In this document: piece by piece, positions 29,356 to 37,946 of the stretch | Position numbering within the stretch: position 1 is the stretch's first letter | Layout of the letters: every line of letters begins with the position of its first letter | Origin: Jeotgalibacillus alimentarius | GTDB taxonomy: Bacteria; Bacillota; Bacilli; Bacillales; Jeotgalibacillaceae | Assembly: GCF_000829445.1 (NCBI RefSeq) | Contig: NZ_JXRQ01000029.1 | Coordinates: 186,001 to 250,000, forward strand | Reading direction: 5' to 3' | DNA length: 64,000 bases | Translations under genes and position numbers: made by a program | The notes under the pieces: model-generated | What the model saw: only the letters and a program-made list of their open reading frames with translations | Databases searched by the model: none | Told to the model about the DNA's origin: nothing

Positions 29356-30793
29356 AATCACTTCCAGCTCCATTTAGAGAATTTAGTCTGCTGACTATAC
29401 CTTCCACCTTTTCTTTATGCTTTTTCATCATGACCGGTTGAGAACAGAACGTATAATAGCCAAATGTTTTGCTAATATGCTGTAATCTCAGCAGGGCAAC
29501 CGCCAGGCCAATGACGCCTGCTATAAAACATGAAAGTCCAAAGTTATCAAAAGCTACTGTGAATGGCGTGATAATCAAAAGTCCTGCTGTATAACTTCCC
29601 ATTGCTGCTGCCGCACCTTTTCGATCATCAAAGTACAGAAGAACCAGCATCAGAATAAACATCGTGATAAAAAAGTACCCGCCTACTGTCACAATGTTAA
29701 AAATATCAACCTGTGATCTGGTAATAGGTAATATTTTGCCACCGAATACAAGTGCACTGATTGTAAAAAACAGCTGAAATTCCATTACAAACGTGATTTC
29801 CCTGCTCAATATGCCGAACATTCTATCCTGCGCATGCCTGATCTCCTTCAATGTCGAAGAACCGAGTACCACTTTGTAAAAACGCTGATAGTGCGGATAG
29901 AAAGCAGTTTCAAGTGAAACCACGAAAACAATCATTGCTGGTAAAATTGTCAGATAAGCATAAAAAACAGGAACATCATAAAGCGGAGCCATACGGTAAG
30001 TACCTGCCACCGTAATACCCGCACTGCTCATCCAGACAATAAAGTTGTGTCCAAACAATCCCAGCGTATATAGAAAACCGATCAGAATCAGAACCGGATA
30101 GCGCGCAGCATATGAAAGAAATTCAAAATACTTTCCGTTATTAACAGGAAACCTCTTTTTGATCTCAATAAAGAACAAAAAGAGTATAGTAAAAAATCCT
30201 GCATTCAGTGTAACAAGCAGGTCGACAGCAGAGGTCATGTCAAAAAGCTGGTAGCCTGTAAAAATTGCAAGAATAGAAACGATGACCCCTGTTAGAAATC
30301 CATATACGATTTTTCTATACTCTTTTAATGCTGAGATATAAATCGTCTGGATCCATATGATCATGAGCTGCATAAAAAGCATGTAAGCAAAAAACTTAAA
30401 GAGAAGTGGCAGCGGAGAGAAGGAATAAAAAATCATTCCTGTCATGCCGCCAGCGATTAACACAGTAATCATTACACCGTATAAAGATGATAGGATACTG
30501 TTCTCTTCACGACTGTAGATCCGGTCAGATAAATACCTTGCAAGCAATAAAACAAAACCGCCGGCAGCAAGCTGTGAGAAAATAAAACTGTATTGAACAG
30601 CACCAAGAAACAGCTCTCTCTCTGTAAAAGGCGCTTCGATATACCTCAGGAACAGCTGTGAGGCAGTGATAATCAGGACACATAAAAGCAGTGGTCCTGC
30701 GATGACAATCGTTGATGCTGCATATGCTCTTCCTCTGTAGAATAAACTCTTCTCAGAAAACAATTTTTTCAGTTCAAACCCTATGCCTGCCAC
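29339..30793 (-). CDS. pelG: PelG, Pel polysaccharide membrane transporter
   Basis: This 484-aa protein has about 12 membrane helices. Its N-terminus MAGIGFELKKLF...RAYAASTIVIAGPLLL is the diagnostic opening of PelG. PelG is thought to act with PelD, PelE and PelF in synthesis and passage of the polymer across the cytoplasmic membrane. The start is GTG 30793, with AGAGGTG 7 nt upstream, and it overlaps the end of pelF by 13 nt. The gene order pelF-pelG is the conserved core of every Pel locus. Confidence 0.93.
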   Translation of the reverse strand: MAGIGFELKKLFSEKSLFYRGRAYAASTIVIAGPLLLCVLIITASQLFLRYIEAPFTERELFLGAVQYSFIFSQLAAGGFVLLLARYLSDRIYSREENSILSSLYGVMITVLIAGGMTGMIFYSFSPLPLLFKFFAYMLFMQLMIIWIQTIYISALKEYRKIVYGFLTGVIVSILAIFTGYQLFDMTSAVDLLVTLNAGFFTILFLFFIEIKKRFPVNNGKYFEFLSYAARYPVLILIGFLYTLGLFGHNFIVWMSSAGITVAGTYRMAPLYDVPVFYAYLTILPAMIVFVVSLETAFYPHYQRFYKVVLGSSTLKEIRHAQDRMFGILSREITFVMEFQLFFTISALVFGGKILPITRSQVDIFNIVTVGGYFFITMFILMLVLLYFDDRKGAAAAMGSYTAGLLIITPFTVAFDNFGLSCFIAGVIGLAVALLRLQHISKTFGYYTFCSQPVMMKKHKEKVEGIVSRLNSLNGAGSDYETKK

Positions 30794-32208
30794 TGCAATA
30801 CACCTCTGCTTTCATAGATCTGTCTATAGCTGCTGATAAACTGATCTTTTGTATAATGTCTCATCACCCGTTTTCTCCCATTCTCACCCATAGCCAGTCT
30901 CAACTTTTCATCCTGGCCGATCTCAATAATCGCTTCTGCCATCTTTTCATAGTGCATGACAGGCACTACTCTTCCTGCAGGCCCAATCCCGTCATCTGAC
31001 CCATACAACAGTTCTCTGCAGGATCCAACATCAGTTGAGACAAAGGGCTTTCCGGCGGCCAGTCCTTCGAGGATTGCGAGTGGCTGACCTTCGCTGATGC
31101 TCGACAAAACAAGCAAATCCATTTTTCCCAGATAGTCTCTTACTGCAATCTGGCCTGTAAAAATAATATCCTCTGTTCCCAGTGAACGGACAAGGTCCCT
31201 GCACTCTCTGTAATATTCAGGATCTTCATCATAAGGACCAAAAATATAGAACACGGCATGCGGGATATACCGCTTTACAATGTCAAAGCTCTGGATCATT
31301 GTCTTGATATCTTTAATCGGTACTACTCTTACGATGGCGCCAACCAGCAGCTGATTGATCTGATTATTCTCTTTTGTTTTCAGCTGAAGAAATTCCTCAG
31401 GATGAACTCCGTTTGGAATGATAGAAATTTTACCGCTGTCACATCCGATCTCTTCCTGAATCAGACGGTTTCTATTGAACAGACTGATCACCTGGTCGGA
31501 AGCTTTATAGGCACACATGGATAAAGAGTGGAAGTAGGCGATCCATAGATCTTTAAAGTTCCCTTTGATCCAGTCTGCTTTAATAATTTCTTCTTCACGC
31601 TCTCTCGTATAAATGCCGTGTTCAGTAAGGATATAAGGCTTTTCATATAAATACTGACCGTATGCACCAACGACTCCCCCATATCCGGTTGCTACACTAT
31701 GATAGAGATCTGCCTCCGGAACCTTATGTTTTAACAGGGCAAGTAAAGGAAGCAGCATGGATCTGACAGACCAGAAAAACTCGGTAAACGGAATTTGCTG
31801 ATAATGCTCTTCACACACTTCCCGGACGATATCAAACAGATCTCTGCTGGATACAAACCCGCTTACTGAATCTATTCTCTGATCAGTAAACAGCGAAAAC
31901 AATTGATTCCAGTCGGTGTCACGGTTGGTTAATAAGGATTTGACTGCTTCCTTCTCTTTTTCAGAAAGCTTATAATTCCGGTGCAGACCTGCCTCTTCAT
32001 CATGAAATGAATCGAGAAATACTTCCTGTATCTCAAGCAGATTAGGCGGAAGATCATACTTAAACTGACCTTTCATCGCCTTCTCTGCTCCAATGGCATA
32101 GATGACAAATTCATGATCCGGCATGGCATTCATCAGCATCTGAATCCAGCTTGATACACCGCCCATTACATATGGGTATGAACCTTCAGCAATCAGGCAG
32201 ATCTTCAT
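30781..32208 (-). CDS. pelF: PelF glycosyltransferase (GT4)
   Basis: This is the cytosolic polymerising glycosyltransferase of Pel, using UDP-activated N-acetylhexosamine. It opens MKICLIAEGSYPYVMGGVSSWI, the PelF/GT4 donor-side motif. It continues with ILTEHGIYTREREEEI, IIPNGVHPEEF, DIIFTGQ and SEGQPLAILEGLAAGKPFVSTDVG, the GT4 nucleotide-sugar region. At 475 aa it is normal for PelF. The start overlaps the pelA stop by 4 nt (ATGA). A good GGGGGAA precedes it. Confidence 0.94.
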   Translation of the reverse strand: MKICLIAEGSYPYVMGGVSSWIQMLMNAMPDHEFVIYAIGAEKAMKGQFKYDLPPNLLEIQEVFLDSFHDEEAGLHRNYKLSEKEKEAVKSLLTNRDTDWNQLFSLFTDQRIDSVSGFVSSRDLFDIVREVCEEHYQQIPFTEFFWSVRSMLLPLLALLKHKVPEADLYHSVATGYGGVVGAYGQYLYEKPYILTEHGIYTREREEEIIKADWIKGNFKDLWIAYFHSLSMCAYKASDQVISLFNRNRLIQEEIGCDSGKISIIPNGVHPEEFLQLKTKENNQINQLLVGAIVRVVPIKDIKTMIQSFDIVKRYIPHAVFYIFGPYDEDPEYYRECRDLVRSLGTEDIIFTGQIAVRDYLGKMDLLVLSSISEGQPLAILEGLAAGKPFVSTDVGSCRELLYGSDDGIGPAGRVVPVMHYEKMAEAIIEIGQDEKLRLAMGENGRKRVMRHYTKDQFISSYRQIYESRGVLQWQA

Positions 32209-34040
32209 CTTGATTCCCCCAATTCAATTTTGATTGTATCGGACGTTGCAGTCACCAGATAATGCCGGTCACTGATTTTTTCAGCAAAAGCTCCGGAGAT
32301 ATCAGCAGGTTTTTGATCGGAATTCAGCAAAAAAGTATACGAGCCTGTGAAGTTATTGAGCCACACTTCTATTTGTATATCTTCCGCTTTCATAAACACG
32401 TCAGTATTTTCATAGTTGACCAGGCTGACAGCACTTTCAGAAGCAGTTTCATTTTTCATCCAAGGGTATTTTTCAAGGTGGTCATCCATCATGGTTGTGA
32501 ATTGTTTTCGCATCTCTGACCATGAATCATTATTACTGCGCTTATAATCAATCAGGTCATCCGGATGCAGGAAGTGAGAAAATACACCTAAAAGCGTAGC
32601 CATGTTAGACAATATCCATTTATTTTCATCAGAATAATGAAAACCTGACGATATTCTCGGCATTTCTATAAAGGAGTCTTTTTGTTGAAACTCCTGCGTA
32701 TACTCGAGTCCTTTTAAATCTTTATGATAAAGAGAAGCAATAATATCCATTGAAGGAATTACTTGTTTCATTGCTTCTTTTCCTTCCTCGCTTAGTACAT
32801 TCGATGGCGGCACATATGTTTTTAACTCATAATTAGGGAAGATTGATTTGAAATAGGCATCAGCTTCTTCGAGACCCTGCACCATTTCATCCTTTGATGG
32901 CCAGTTATTATACTCATAATGTTTTGATACTTCATGATCCGGTGTCAGGGACTGGTGGTTGTAACCGTGAAGTCCGATTTCGCCACCCATATTAATCAAT
33001 TCCCTGCCATAGATTCTCAGGTTTTCTTCCCCAACCCTCTCTTTAAACGGCCCTTCCACCCGGTCATTATATGTCTCAATAAATGCACCTGTATATTTCA
33101 GCCCATTCTCTCTGGCAATCTGCTGCATCTCAGGCCACCAGATGTCTCTGAAGAATGTAGGGAGATCCCTGTTGTACTCTGCATAGATTCCTTCGTGCCT
33201 CCCTGTCGGAAAAGGAGCCGGAAAGTCATCAATATAAAACACTTTTGAATTGATGATGGGATACATGAATGGACCTGCCAGGTGACTGAGTCCACCGGCA
33301 ATGATGCCCCTGTGCATCTTACTAATGAGCATCGTTCCGTTAAAAAACATCACCCTGCCCTCTCCTAACGAATGACTCCACATTAACGGAATTCCTTCTT
33401 CTGATCGTGCGTGCAGTTCTGTATCACTATTGATCTGCAGCAGCAGTGCAGAGTTGCTGAAGAACTCATCTTCTACTTTTAATCCTTTGGCATTTACTAA
33501 TAAATCTGACGTCATTATGATACTTTCAATCTGCTTATATTCACCTGAAAGCTCATAAATCCCAAGCTTTCTGTAGATTTTTTCGAAAATCGGAGAAATA
33601 TCAGGACGTATCGCGAAAAAAAGGTTTCCTCCCTCTTCGACATAAGAGATGATGTTTTCAAAGTCCTCAATTGAGTCTATTTTTTCCGTTGCGAGCGTAA
33701 TGGATTTATACTGGCTTAAATCTTCAGGGACCTCTTCCGTACCAACCGGTTCACCGGTACGCTTCATATAACTGAGCGTCTGCATCACCTGGTTTTTGAT
33801 TAACTCCGAATGCCCTCCTGCCTCACTGTATACAATGAGATGCTTTTCATGTGAAAAAGCTGATGCTTCAGTTTCACTGAGTGCTGAAGACATTTCCACA
33901 TTTTCAGTCATACCTTTAACAGGATCCTCATGTGTCTGAAGAAAATAACTGGCTCTTGGCAGCTGAACAAGGGGTCCAGCCACAAGCAGAAAAAGAATAA
34001 TAAAAATGGTGCTTTTACTTAAAATAAATCTGTACCCCAT
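32205..34040 (-). CDS. pelA: PelA-type deacetylase (DUF2194, deacetylase-only form)
   Basis: One N-terminal membrane anchor is followed by a domain of about 190 residues resembling the DUF2194 part (LIVYSEAGGHSELIKNQVMQTL, FFAIRPDIS). The polysaccharide deacetylase domain follows, with FYIDDFPAPFP near 270, the metal motif GLHGYNHQSL near 360 and TYVPPSNVLS. PelA deacetylates the N-acetylhexosamine polymer, giving its positive charge. The glycoside hydrolase domain found in Pseudomonas PelA is absent, as reported for the B. cereus-type cluster. ATG 34040 follows GAGGAGG; the TTG at 34058 overlaps the pelE stop and is unlikely. Confidence 0.88.
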   Translation of the reverse strand: MGYRFILSKSTIFIILFLLVAGPLVQLPRASYFLQTHEDPVKGMTENVEMSSALSETEASAFSHEKHLIVYSEAGGHSELIKNQVMQTLSYMKRTGEPVGTEEVPEDLSQYKSITLATEKIDSIEDFENIISYVEEGGNLFFAIRPDISPIFEKIYRKLGIYELSGEYKQIESIIMTSDLLVNAKGLKVEDEFFSNSALLLQINSDTELHARSEEGIPLMWSHSLGEGRVMFFNGTMLISKMHRGIIAGGLSHLAGPFMYPIINSKVFYIDDFPAPFPTGRHEGIYAEYNRDLPTFFRDIWWPEMQQIARENGLKYTGAFIETYNDRVEGPFKERVGEENLRIYGRELINMGGEIGLHGYNHQSLTPDHEVSKHYEYNNWPSKDEMVQGLEEADAYFKSIFPNYELKTYVPPSNVLSEEGKEAMKQVIPSMDIIASLYHKDLKGLEYTQEFQQKDSFIEMPRISSGFHYSDENKWILSNMATLLGVFSHFLHPDDLIDYKRSNNDSWSEMRKQFTTMMDDHLEKYPWMKNETASESAVSLVNYENTDVFMKAEDIQIEVWLNNFTGSYTFLLNSDQKPADISGAFAEKISDRHYLVTATSDTIKIELGESR

Positions 34041-34054
34041 GTCAGGTAACCTCC

Positions 34055-34918
34055 TCAATTCCAGAACCGTACAATGTCAGCTCCTTCAGTCGTAAGAAAT
34101 ATACGATTGCGTCTGATCTGTTTAAGCATTTGCCTGATACCTAATTCGTTGTTTGTCGCATAATATACTTTCATTGCTGTGAGATATGCCTGTTCTTCAG
34201 ATGGATATTGGTCCAGAAAAAAAGATGATGCTGCCTCTGCTTCCTGATATCGTTTTAATTCAAGTTCAGTTTCCACTTTTATTTTGCAGTGCCAGGGAAG
34301 TGCCTCTCCTGACTCAAGCAACTGATTCAGTGCAGTCGATAACTTCTCTCTGTATTTATGCTTCGTTATGTCATCAAGAAATCCGCTGTCCATATATTGT
34401 TTGATTGCCTGGACATATTCTGAAAGTAAGTCTGATGTCTCTTCTCTGCTAAGAGAATCTTCTACTTTTTTTATATGGTTCAATCTTTTTCTTTTCATTT
34501 CCACAATGGCTGAAGCTGCGTAGTGGGAAGTCTCTGAATCTTCATTTTCAAGTGCTTTTTGTAAGACAAGCATATTGGTCATCGTATTTTCTTTCAGAGA
34601 ATGGATCAGCATTTTCCGTTTGATATCATTATGATTTAATATCAATGCATCCTGAATCGGGATTACATTGGTCTCTTCCTCAATGTCTACTTTCATAAAA
34701 ACAGCTGACAAATCCTCTGTTGAACCATTGCTTTCTTCAGTGTTAAACATGGTTAATTCACCAGTTGAACGCAGTAAAGCATATAGCACAAACCACCCCA
34801 CAAGAGGTAGAAAACAGACTGTTGCTATTTTAAGCAGCCTATTCTCTTTGGCTTTCTTCAGCAAAATCGCTAATATGAGTAAAGACACGATATAGTAGAA
34901 AACTAAGACCTCAGCCAT
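34055..34918 (-). CDS. pelE: PelE-like membrane TPR protein
   Basis: Two N-terminal membrane helices (about residues 5-60) are followed by a soluble region with the PelE pattern: DALILNHNDIKRKMLIHSLKEN, SHYAASAIVEMKRKR and TPR-like helices to the C-terminus. PelE binds PelD and PelG in the inner-membrane synthase complex. The start is ATG 34918, with AAGAGGAGA upstream, and overlaps the end of the galE-pelD gene by 8 nt, so the pair is translationally coupled. It is 287 aa from this start. Confidence 0.87.
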   Translation of the reverse strand: MAEVLVFYYIVSLLILAILLKKAKENRLLKIATVCFLPLVGWFVLYALLRSTGELTMFNTEESNGSTEDLSAVFMKVDIEEETNVIPIQDALILNHNDIKRKMLIHSLKENTMTNMLVLQKALENEDSETSHYAASAIVEMKRKRLNHIKKVEDSLSREETSDLLSEYVQAIKQYMDSGFLDDITKHKYREKLSTALNQLLESGEALPWHCKIKVETELELKRYQEAEAASSFFLDQYPSEEQAYLTAMKVYYATNNELGIRQMLKQIRRNRIFLTTEGADIVRFWN

Positions 34919-37073
34919 AATACTTCTCCTCTTGCGTGACATTCAGCTCAAAGCCTGAGTTCTCAAGCAGTTTTAAAAACTGTTCCACCTTATTTTCCTG
35001 GTCATTGAAGATCAGAAAGCATAAATGTCCGTCCTGATCGAGTCCCATGAATTCATTCTCTTCAAGTGCCGGTTCAAATACACCGGATAATTCTTCGAGG
35101 CTGATATGTTCATGCACGACGGTTATGAGCGTTTGAGGAGCCTGAAATGGATTGGCAACAAATTCCCTGTTTTCAAGCAGTTCTGTAAAGAATGAAGGCT
35201 TTAGTACTGAAGTGCCCTTGATATAACGGTCTGAATCAACAGCACGCTGATATTGAATGGCTTTATCAAGAGCAGATGCAGTCATTTTTGACGCGATTAG
35301 CAGCAGATTCTGATAAAATAACGAATACTTTTCAAAAGGCAGATGGTAGACACCAAGCACGCCATATTCATGTCCACTTACCTTTATTGGCGCCATCATG
35401 GAAGGAAGGCTGGAATCGAAGTTCTTATTAACGAACACTCTTCCCGCACGAAGACTGTCTGACGCTGCTTCGGGCAATTCAAACGATTGCATAGCAGGGA
35501 GCAGATCAGATTTAGCAGCAACAGTTAAAGTCCCTTCTGTGTTTACTTTAAACAATGCGACTTCACTGTTATTCATCAGCTTTTCTGTCATACTGACTGA
35601 CCCCCAAAGCAGATCAGATTCATGAAGACTGTCGAGCGCTTTAACAATTTCATAGATCGTCCCGTGGCTATGATTCGTATAAAGTACCTGCTCCTGCAGC
35701 TCATTTTTCACATGAAGCGTATCATTATACACAGCATGCAGCGAATCATACTTTTCACTCAGTGTCTGATATTCAACCTGTGTATACTCGATTGCTTTCT
35801 CTTTTCTGTCAATGACGTAGCCCAGTGTAAGACCTACAAAAACATAAAGTCCCATAAGAATTAAAGCATTCATATCGACTAACATAGAGATTGGTTCACG
35901 GCCGTTTGAAATATTGACGAATAAAAACCACGACAGTCCAAGACCAATTGAGAGAAGGGATTGACTACGGCCAAAAATTGAAGCGGCAATGACAATGTAA
36001 AAAAGAATAAAATCAATCATAAAAAAAGTATCCTGCAGCAATATACTTCCTGCGATCGCTAAAGCGAACAGAAAAAAGTTTTCTGCATATGGAATCACAG
36101 GCCCCATCCGGCTGATTTTTTCTGCAAAAGGAATAGATTCTTTCTTTCTTCTCTTAAACTCGGTATTTTCCTGAAACCATTCGAAAGTTTTTTCAAAACC
36201 TTCACTGAAAGTATGAAGCGGAACCCAGTCGAGTTCACGTTTCACCCTTGTATTATCAAGTCTGGAATGCTTAATATCACCGGGGGCTTCATCTGTATAC
36301 ACGACATCTTCAAGGTCTGCATACCGGGTTAATTCGTCTATCAGGTCATTTACACTGGTCTGTGTATTGGCTGAAAGATTGTACATACCGGTAATATTTG
36401 ATTCCATCGCTTTTAAAATGGCCTCAGCTACATCTTCTACATAGATGAAATCTCTCGTTTGTTCACCATCTCCATAGACAGTCAGAGGCTCATGCCGGAG
36501 TGCCCGTGTGATGAATTTTGATACAACGCCGCCTTCCCCACTCATTCCCTGACGAGGTCCATACACGTTTGAAAAGCGGAAAGTAACTGTATCAAGGTTA
36601 TAGATTGATCCCCACTTCTCACAGTACATCTCGCCGACATACTTATTCACTCCATAAGTTGAAATAGGGTCACACACCTCGCTCTCCTGCAGTGGAATGT
36701 GCTCATTTAATCCATACACCGCTGCTGAAGAAGCAAAAAATACTTTTTTGACACCATGCTTTTTGGAAAGCTGCAGAATATTTGCCAGTCCGAGTACATT
36801 TGACTCGGAATCTTTATACGGATCCTGCATTGAAATGCCAACATCCACCTGGGCAGCTAAATGAACGACTGCATCAAACTTTTTTGAATCAAATACTTTA
36901 TCACAGGCATGATCTTTCACATCCATCTCATAAAACGTGTGTTTGAATGAAATGTTCTCTTCAGAGCCGGTGCTCAGGTTATCAATAATGGTAACGTCAT
37001 GACCTTCCCTGTAAAAGAATTCGGCTGTGTGGGACCCAATAAACCCATAACCGCCAGTAACTAATACCCTCAT
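34911..37073 (-). CDS. galE-pelD: GalE-PelD fusion: UDP-sugar 4-epimerase joined to PelD
   Basis: Residues 1-315 form a complete SDR UDP-glucose/N-acetylglucosamine 4-epimerase: NAD site GGYGFIG (7-13), TYGVNKY active site (Tyr140, Lys144), NVYGPRQ and GDGEQTRDFIYVEDVA. Residues 325-420 contain about four membrane helices, 425-465 a coiled coil, 470-610 a GAF domain and 625-715 a degenerate GGDEF domain, which is the PelD layout. At the place of the PelD c-di-GMP RxxD motif the protein has EENE (671-674), so ligand binding is doubtful. The fusion would couple UDP-GalNAc supply to the synthase. It is the first gene of the locus, with a SinR-type palindrome on its promoter. Confidence 0.88.
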   Translation of the reverse strand: MRVLVTGGYGFIGSHTAEFFYREGHDVTIIDNLSTGSEENISFKHTFYEMDVKDHACDKVFDSKKFDAVVHLAAQVDVGISMQDPYKDSESNVLGLANILQLSKKHGVKKVFFASSAAVYGLNEHIPLQESEVCDPISTYGVNKYVGEMYCEKWGSIYNLDTVTFRFSNVYGPRQGMSGEGGVVSKFITRALRHEPLTVYGDGEQTRDFIYVEDVAEAILKAMESNITGMYNLSANTQTSVNDLIDELTRYADLEDVVYTDEAPGDIKHSRLDNTRVKRELDWVPLHTFSEGFEKTFEWFQENTEFKRRKKESIPFAEKISRMGPVIPYAENFFLFALAIAGSILLQDTFFMIDFILFYIVIAASIFGRSQSLLSIGLGLSWFLFVNISNGREPISMLVDMNALILMGLYVFVGLTLGYVIDRKEKAIEYTQVEYQTLSEKYDSLHAVYNDTLHVKNELQEQVLYTNHSHGTIYEIVKALDSLHESDLLWGSVSMTEKLMNNSEVALFKVNTEGTLTVAAKSDLLPAMQSFELPEAASDSLRAGRVFVNKNFDSSLPSMMAPIKVSGHEYGVLGVYHLPFEKYSLFYQNLLLIASKMTASALDKAIQYQRAVDSDRYIKGTSVLKPSFFTELLENREFVANPFQAPQTLITVVHEHISLEELSGVFEPALEENEFMGLDQDGHLCFLIFNDQENKVEQFLKLLENSGFELNVTQEEKYYG

Positions 37074-37092
37074 CCTCTCACCCCTCAGTTCT

Positions 37093-37249
37093 GTTCTTTT
37101 TGTCCAGCATACATTTGACTTTTACCTCTGCTGTTGTGCCGGCCTCTGCGGAAAAAGCCTGATTCATATATGGACATCTGTGTTATTTGAATCAGGAAAC
37201 ACCAGAGAATATGTACATTATAAAGAATTATTTGTTCTTTGTAAAGAAC
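37093..37249 (-). promoter_or_regulatory. Pel-locus promoter with SinR-type operator
   Basis: GTTCTTTGTAAAGAAC at 37234-37249 is a 16-bp inverted repeat of the SinR box GTTCTYT. On the minus strand TTTACA (37245-37240), inside that palindrome, and TATAAT (37222-37217) form a promoter with 17-bp spacing. ATTCTTT, a near SinR half-site, overlaps the -10. A further GTTCTTT is at 37093-37099, close to the start codon. Confidence 0.8.
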
Positions 37250-37276
37250 ACTTTAATAGTTTGTATTTTTTTATTT

Positions 37277-37374
37277 AGCTCTGTAAAAGGAGGCTGTTGA
37301 TTTCCGCTGCAAGGGGAACGCTTTCCGCTCCAATCACCAGCTGTGCTAAAACAACATTGGCCTTTAACATAGCC
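37277..37374 (+). repeat. Dispersed repeat, copy D (internally deleted)
   Basis: This 98-bp copy keeps both ends of the family (AGCTCTGTAAAAGG...GGCTGTTGATTTCCGCT and CAGCTGTGCTAAAAC...CTTTAACATAGCC) but has lost most of the core present in copy C. Confidence 0.75.
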
Positions 37375-37413
37375 TTTTATTTAAAGCCTTACATATGCGT
37401 ACCAGATCCGGCA

Positions 37414-37476
37414 GCGGGATTTATATTCCCGCTCAATAACAGAAGAACGCTGAATGGTCAGCGTTCTTCTGTTATT
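37414..37476. other. Two adjacent strong hairpins
   Basis: GCGGGA/TCCCGC flanks a short loop at 37414-37432. A perfect 19-bp stem follows: AATAACAGAAGAACGCTGA at 37435-37453 and its complement at 37458-37476, with a 4-base loop. It lies downstream of sinR paralogue 2 but has no clear T run, so its role as a terminator is unsure. The arms contain GTTCTTC, close to a SinR half-site. Confidence 0.6.
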
Positions 37477-37534
37477 TGCAACTTTATATATATGATGTAT
37501 CAATGGAAATGATGCAACATTTTTTGTTTTAACA

Positions 37535-37897
37535 TCATATTTCTGATTTGCCAACCGGGTTTCTATGAACATCAGTCATGTTTTTTCTGAATTTCAAATA
37601 CTGGTGGAACGCTGAAAAGTCTTCTTTAGACATGCCTTCTTTTATGCTTTCTTCTATCAGTGTCAGCCACTCCGGGTCAAGATGCCTCTTTTCAAAGTCC
37701 ATTTCTTTATCTACCAGGTATTCTACTGATACCTCAAGTGTATGGGCAATCTTTGAAAGGATGAATAATGACGGGTTGTTTTTCTTATTGTTTTCGAGAT
37801 TTGACAGATAGGATTTTGAAACATTTGATCTGGATGCCAGATGAGAGACGGAGTATCCTTTTTTCAGTCTCAAGTATTTAATTTTGTCCCCAATCAT
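37535..37897 (-). CDS. sinR: SinR-like biofilm repressor, paralogue 2
   Basis: The HTH domain reads MIGDKIKYLRLKKGYSVSHLASRSNVSKSYLSNLENNKKNNPS, and a SinR/SinI-type dimerisation segment follows (PEWLTLIEESIKEGMSKEDFSAFHQYLKFRK). A tail of about 13 residues extends past the B. subtilis SinR end. ATG 37897 gives the standard MIG start and sits 8 nt after AAGGGG; a GTG two codons upstream is possible. It follows galU by about 50 nt on the same strand with no terminator between, so it may be the last gene of the second polysaccharide operon and regulate it by feedback. It shares much of its HTH with paralogue 1. Confidence 0.88.
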   Translation of the reverse strand: MIGDKIKYLRLKKGYSVSHLASRSNVSKSYLSNLENNKKNNPSLFILSKIAHTLEVSVEYLVDKEMDFEKRHLDPEWLTLIEESIKEGMSKEDFSAFHQYLKFRKNMTDVHRNPVGKSEI

Positions 37898-37946
37898 TTT
37901 CACTTCCCCTTTAATTGATTTAGACGCCTAATATATGCCCTCAGGG

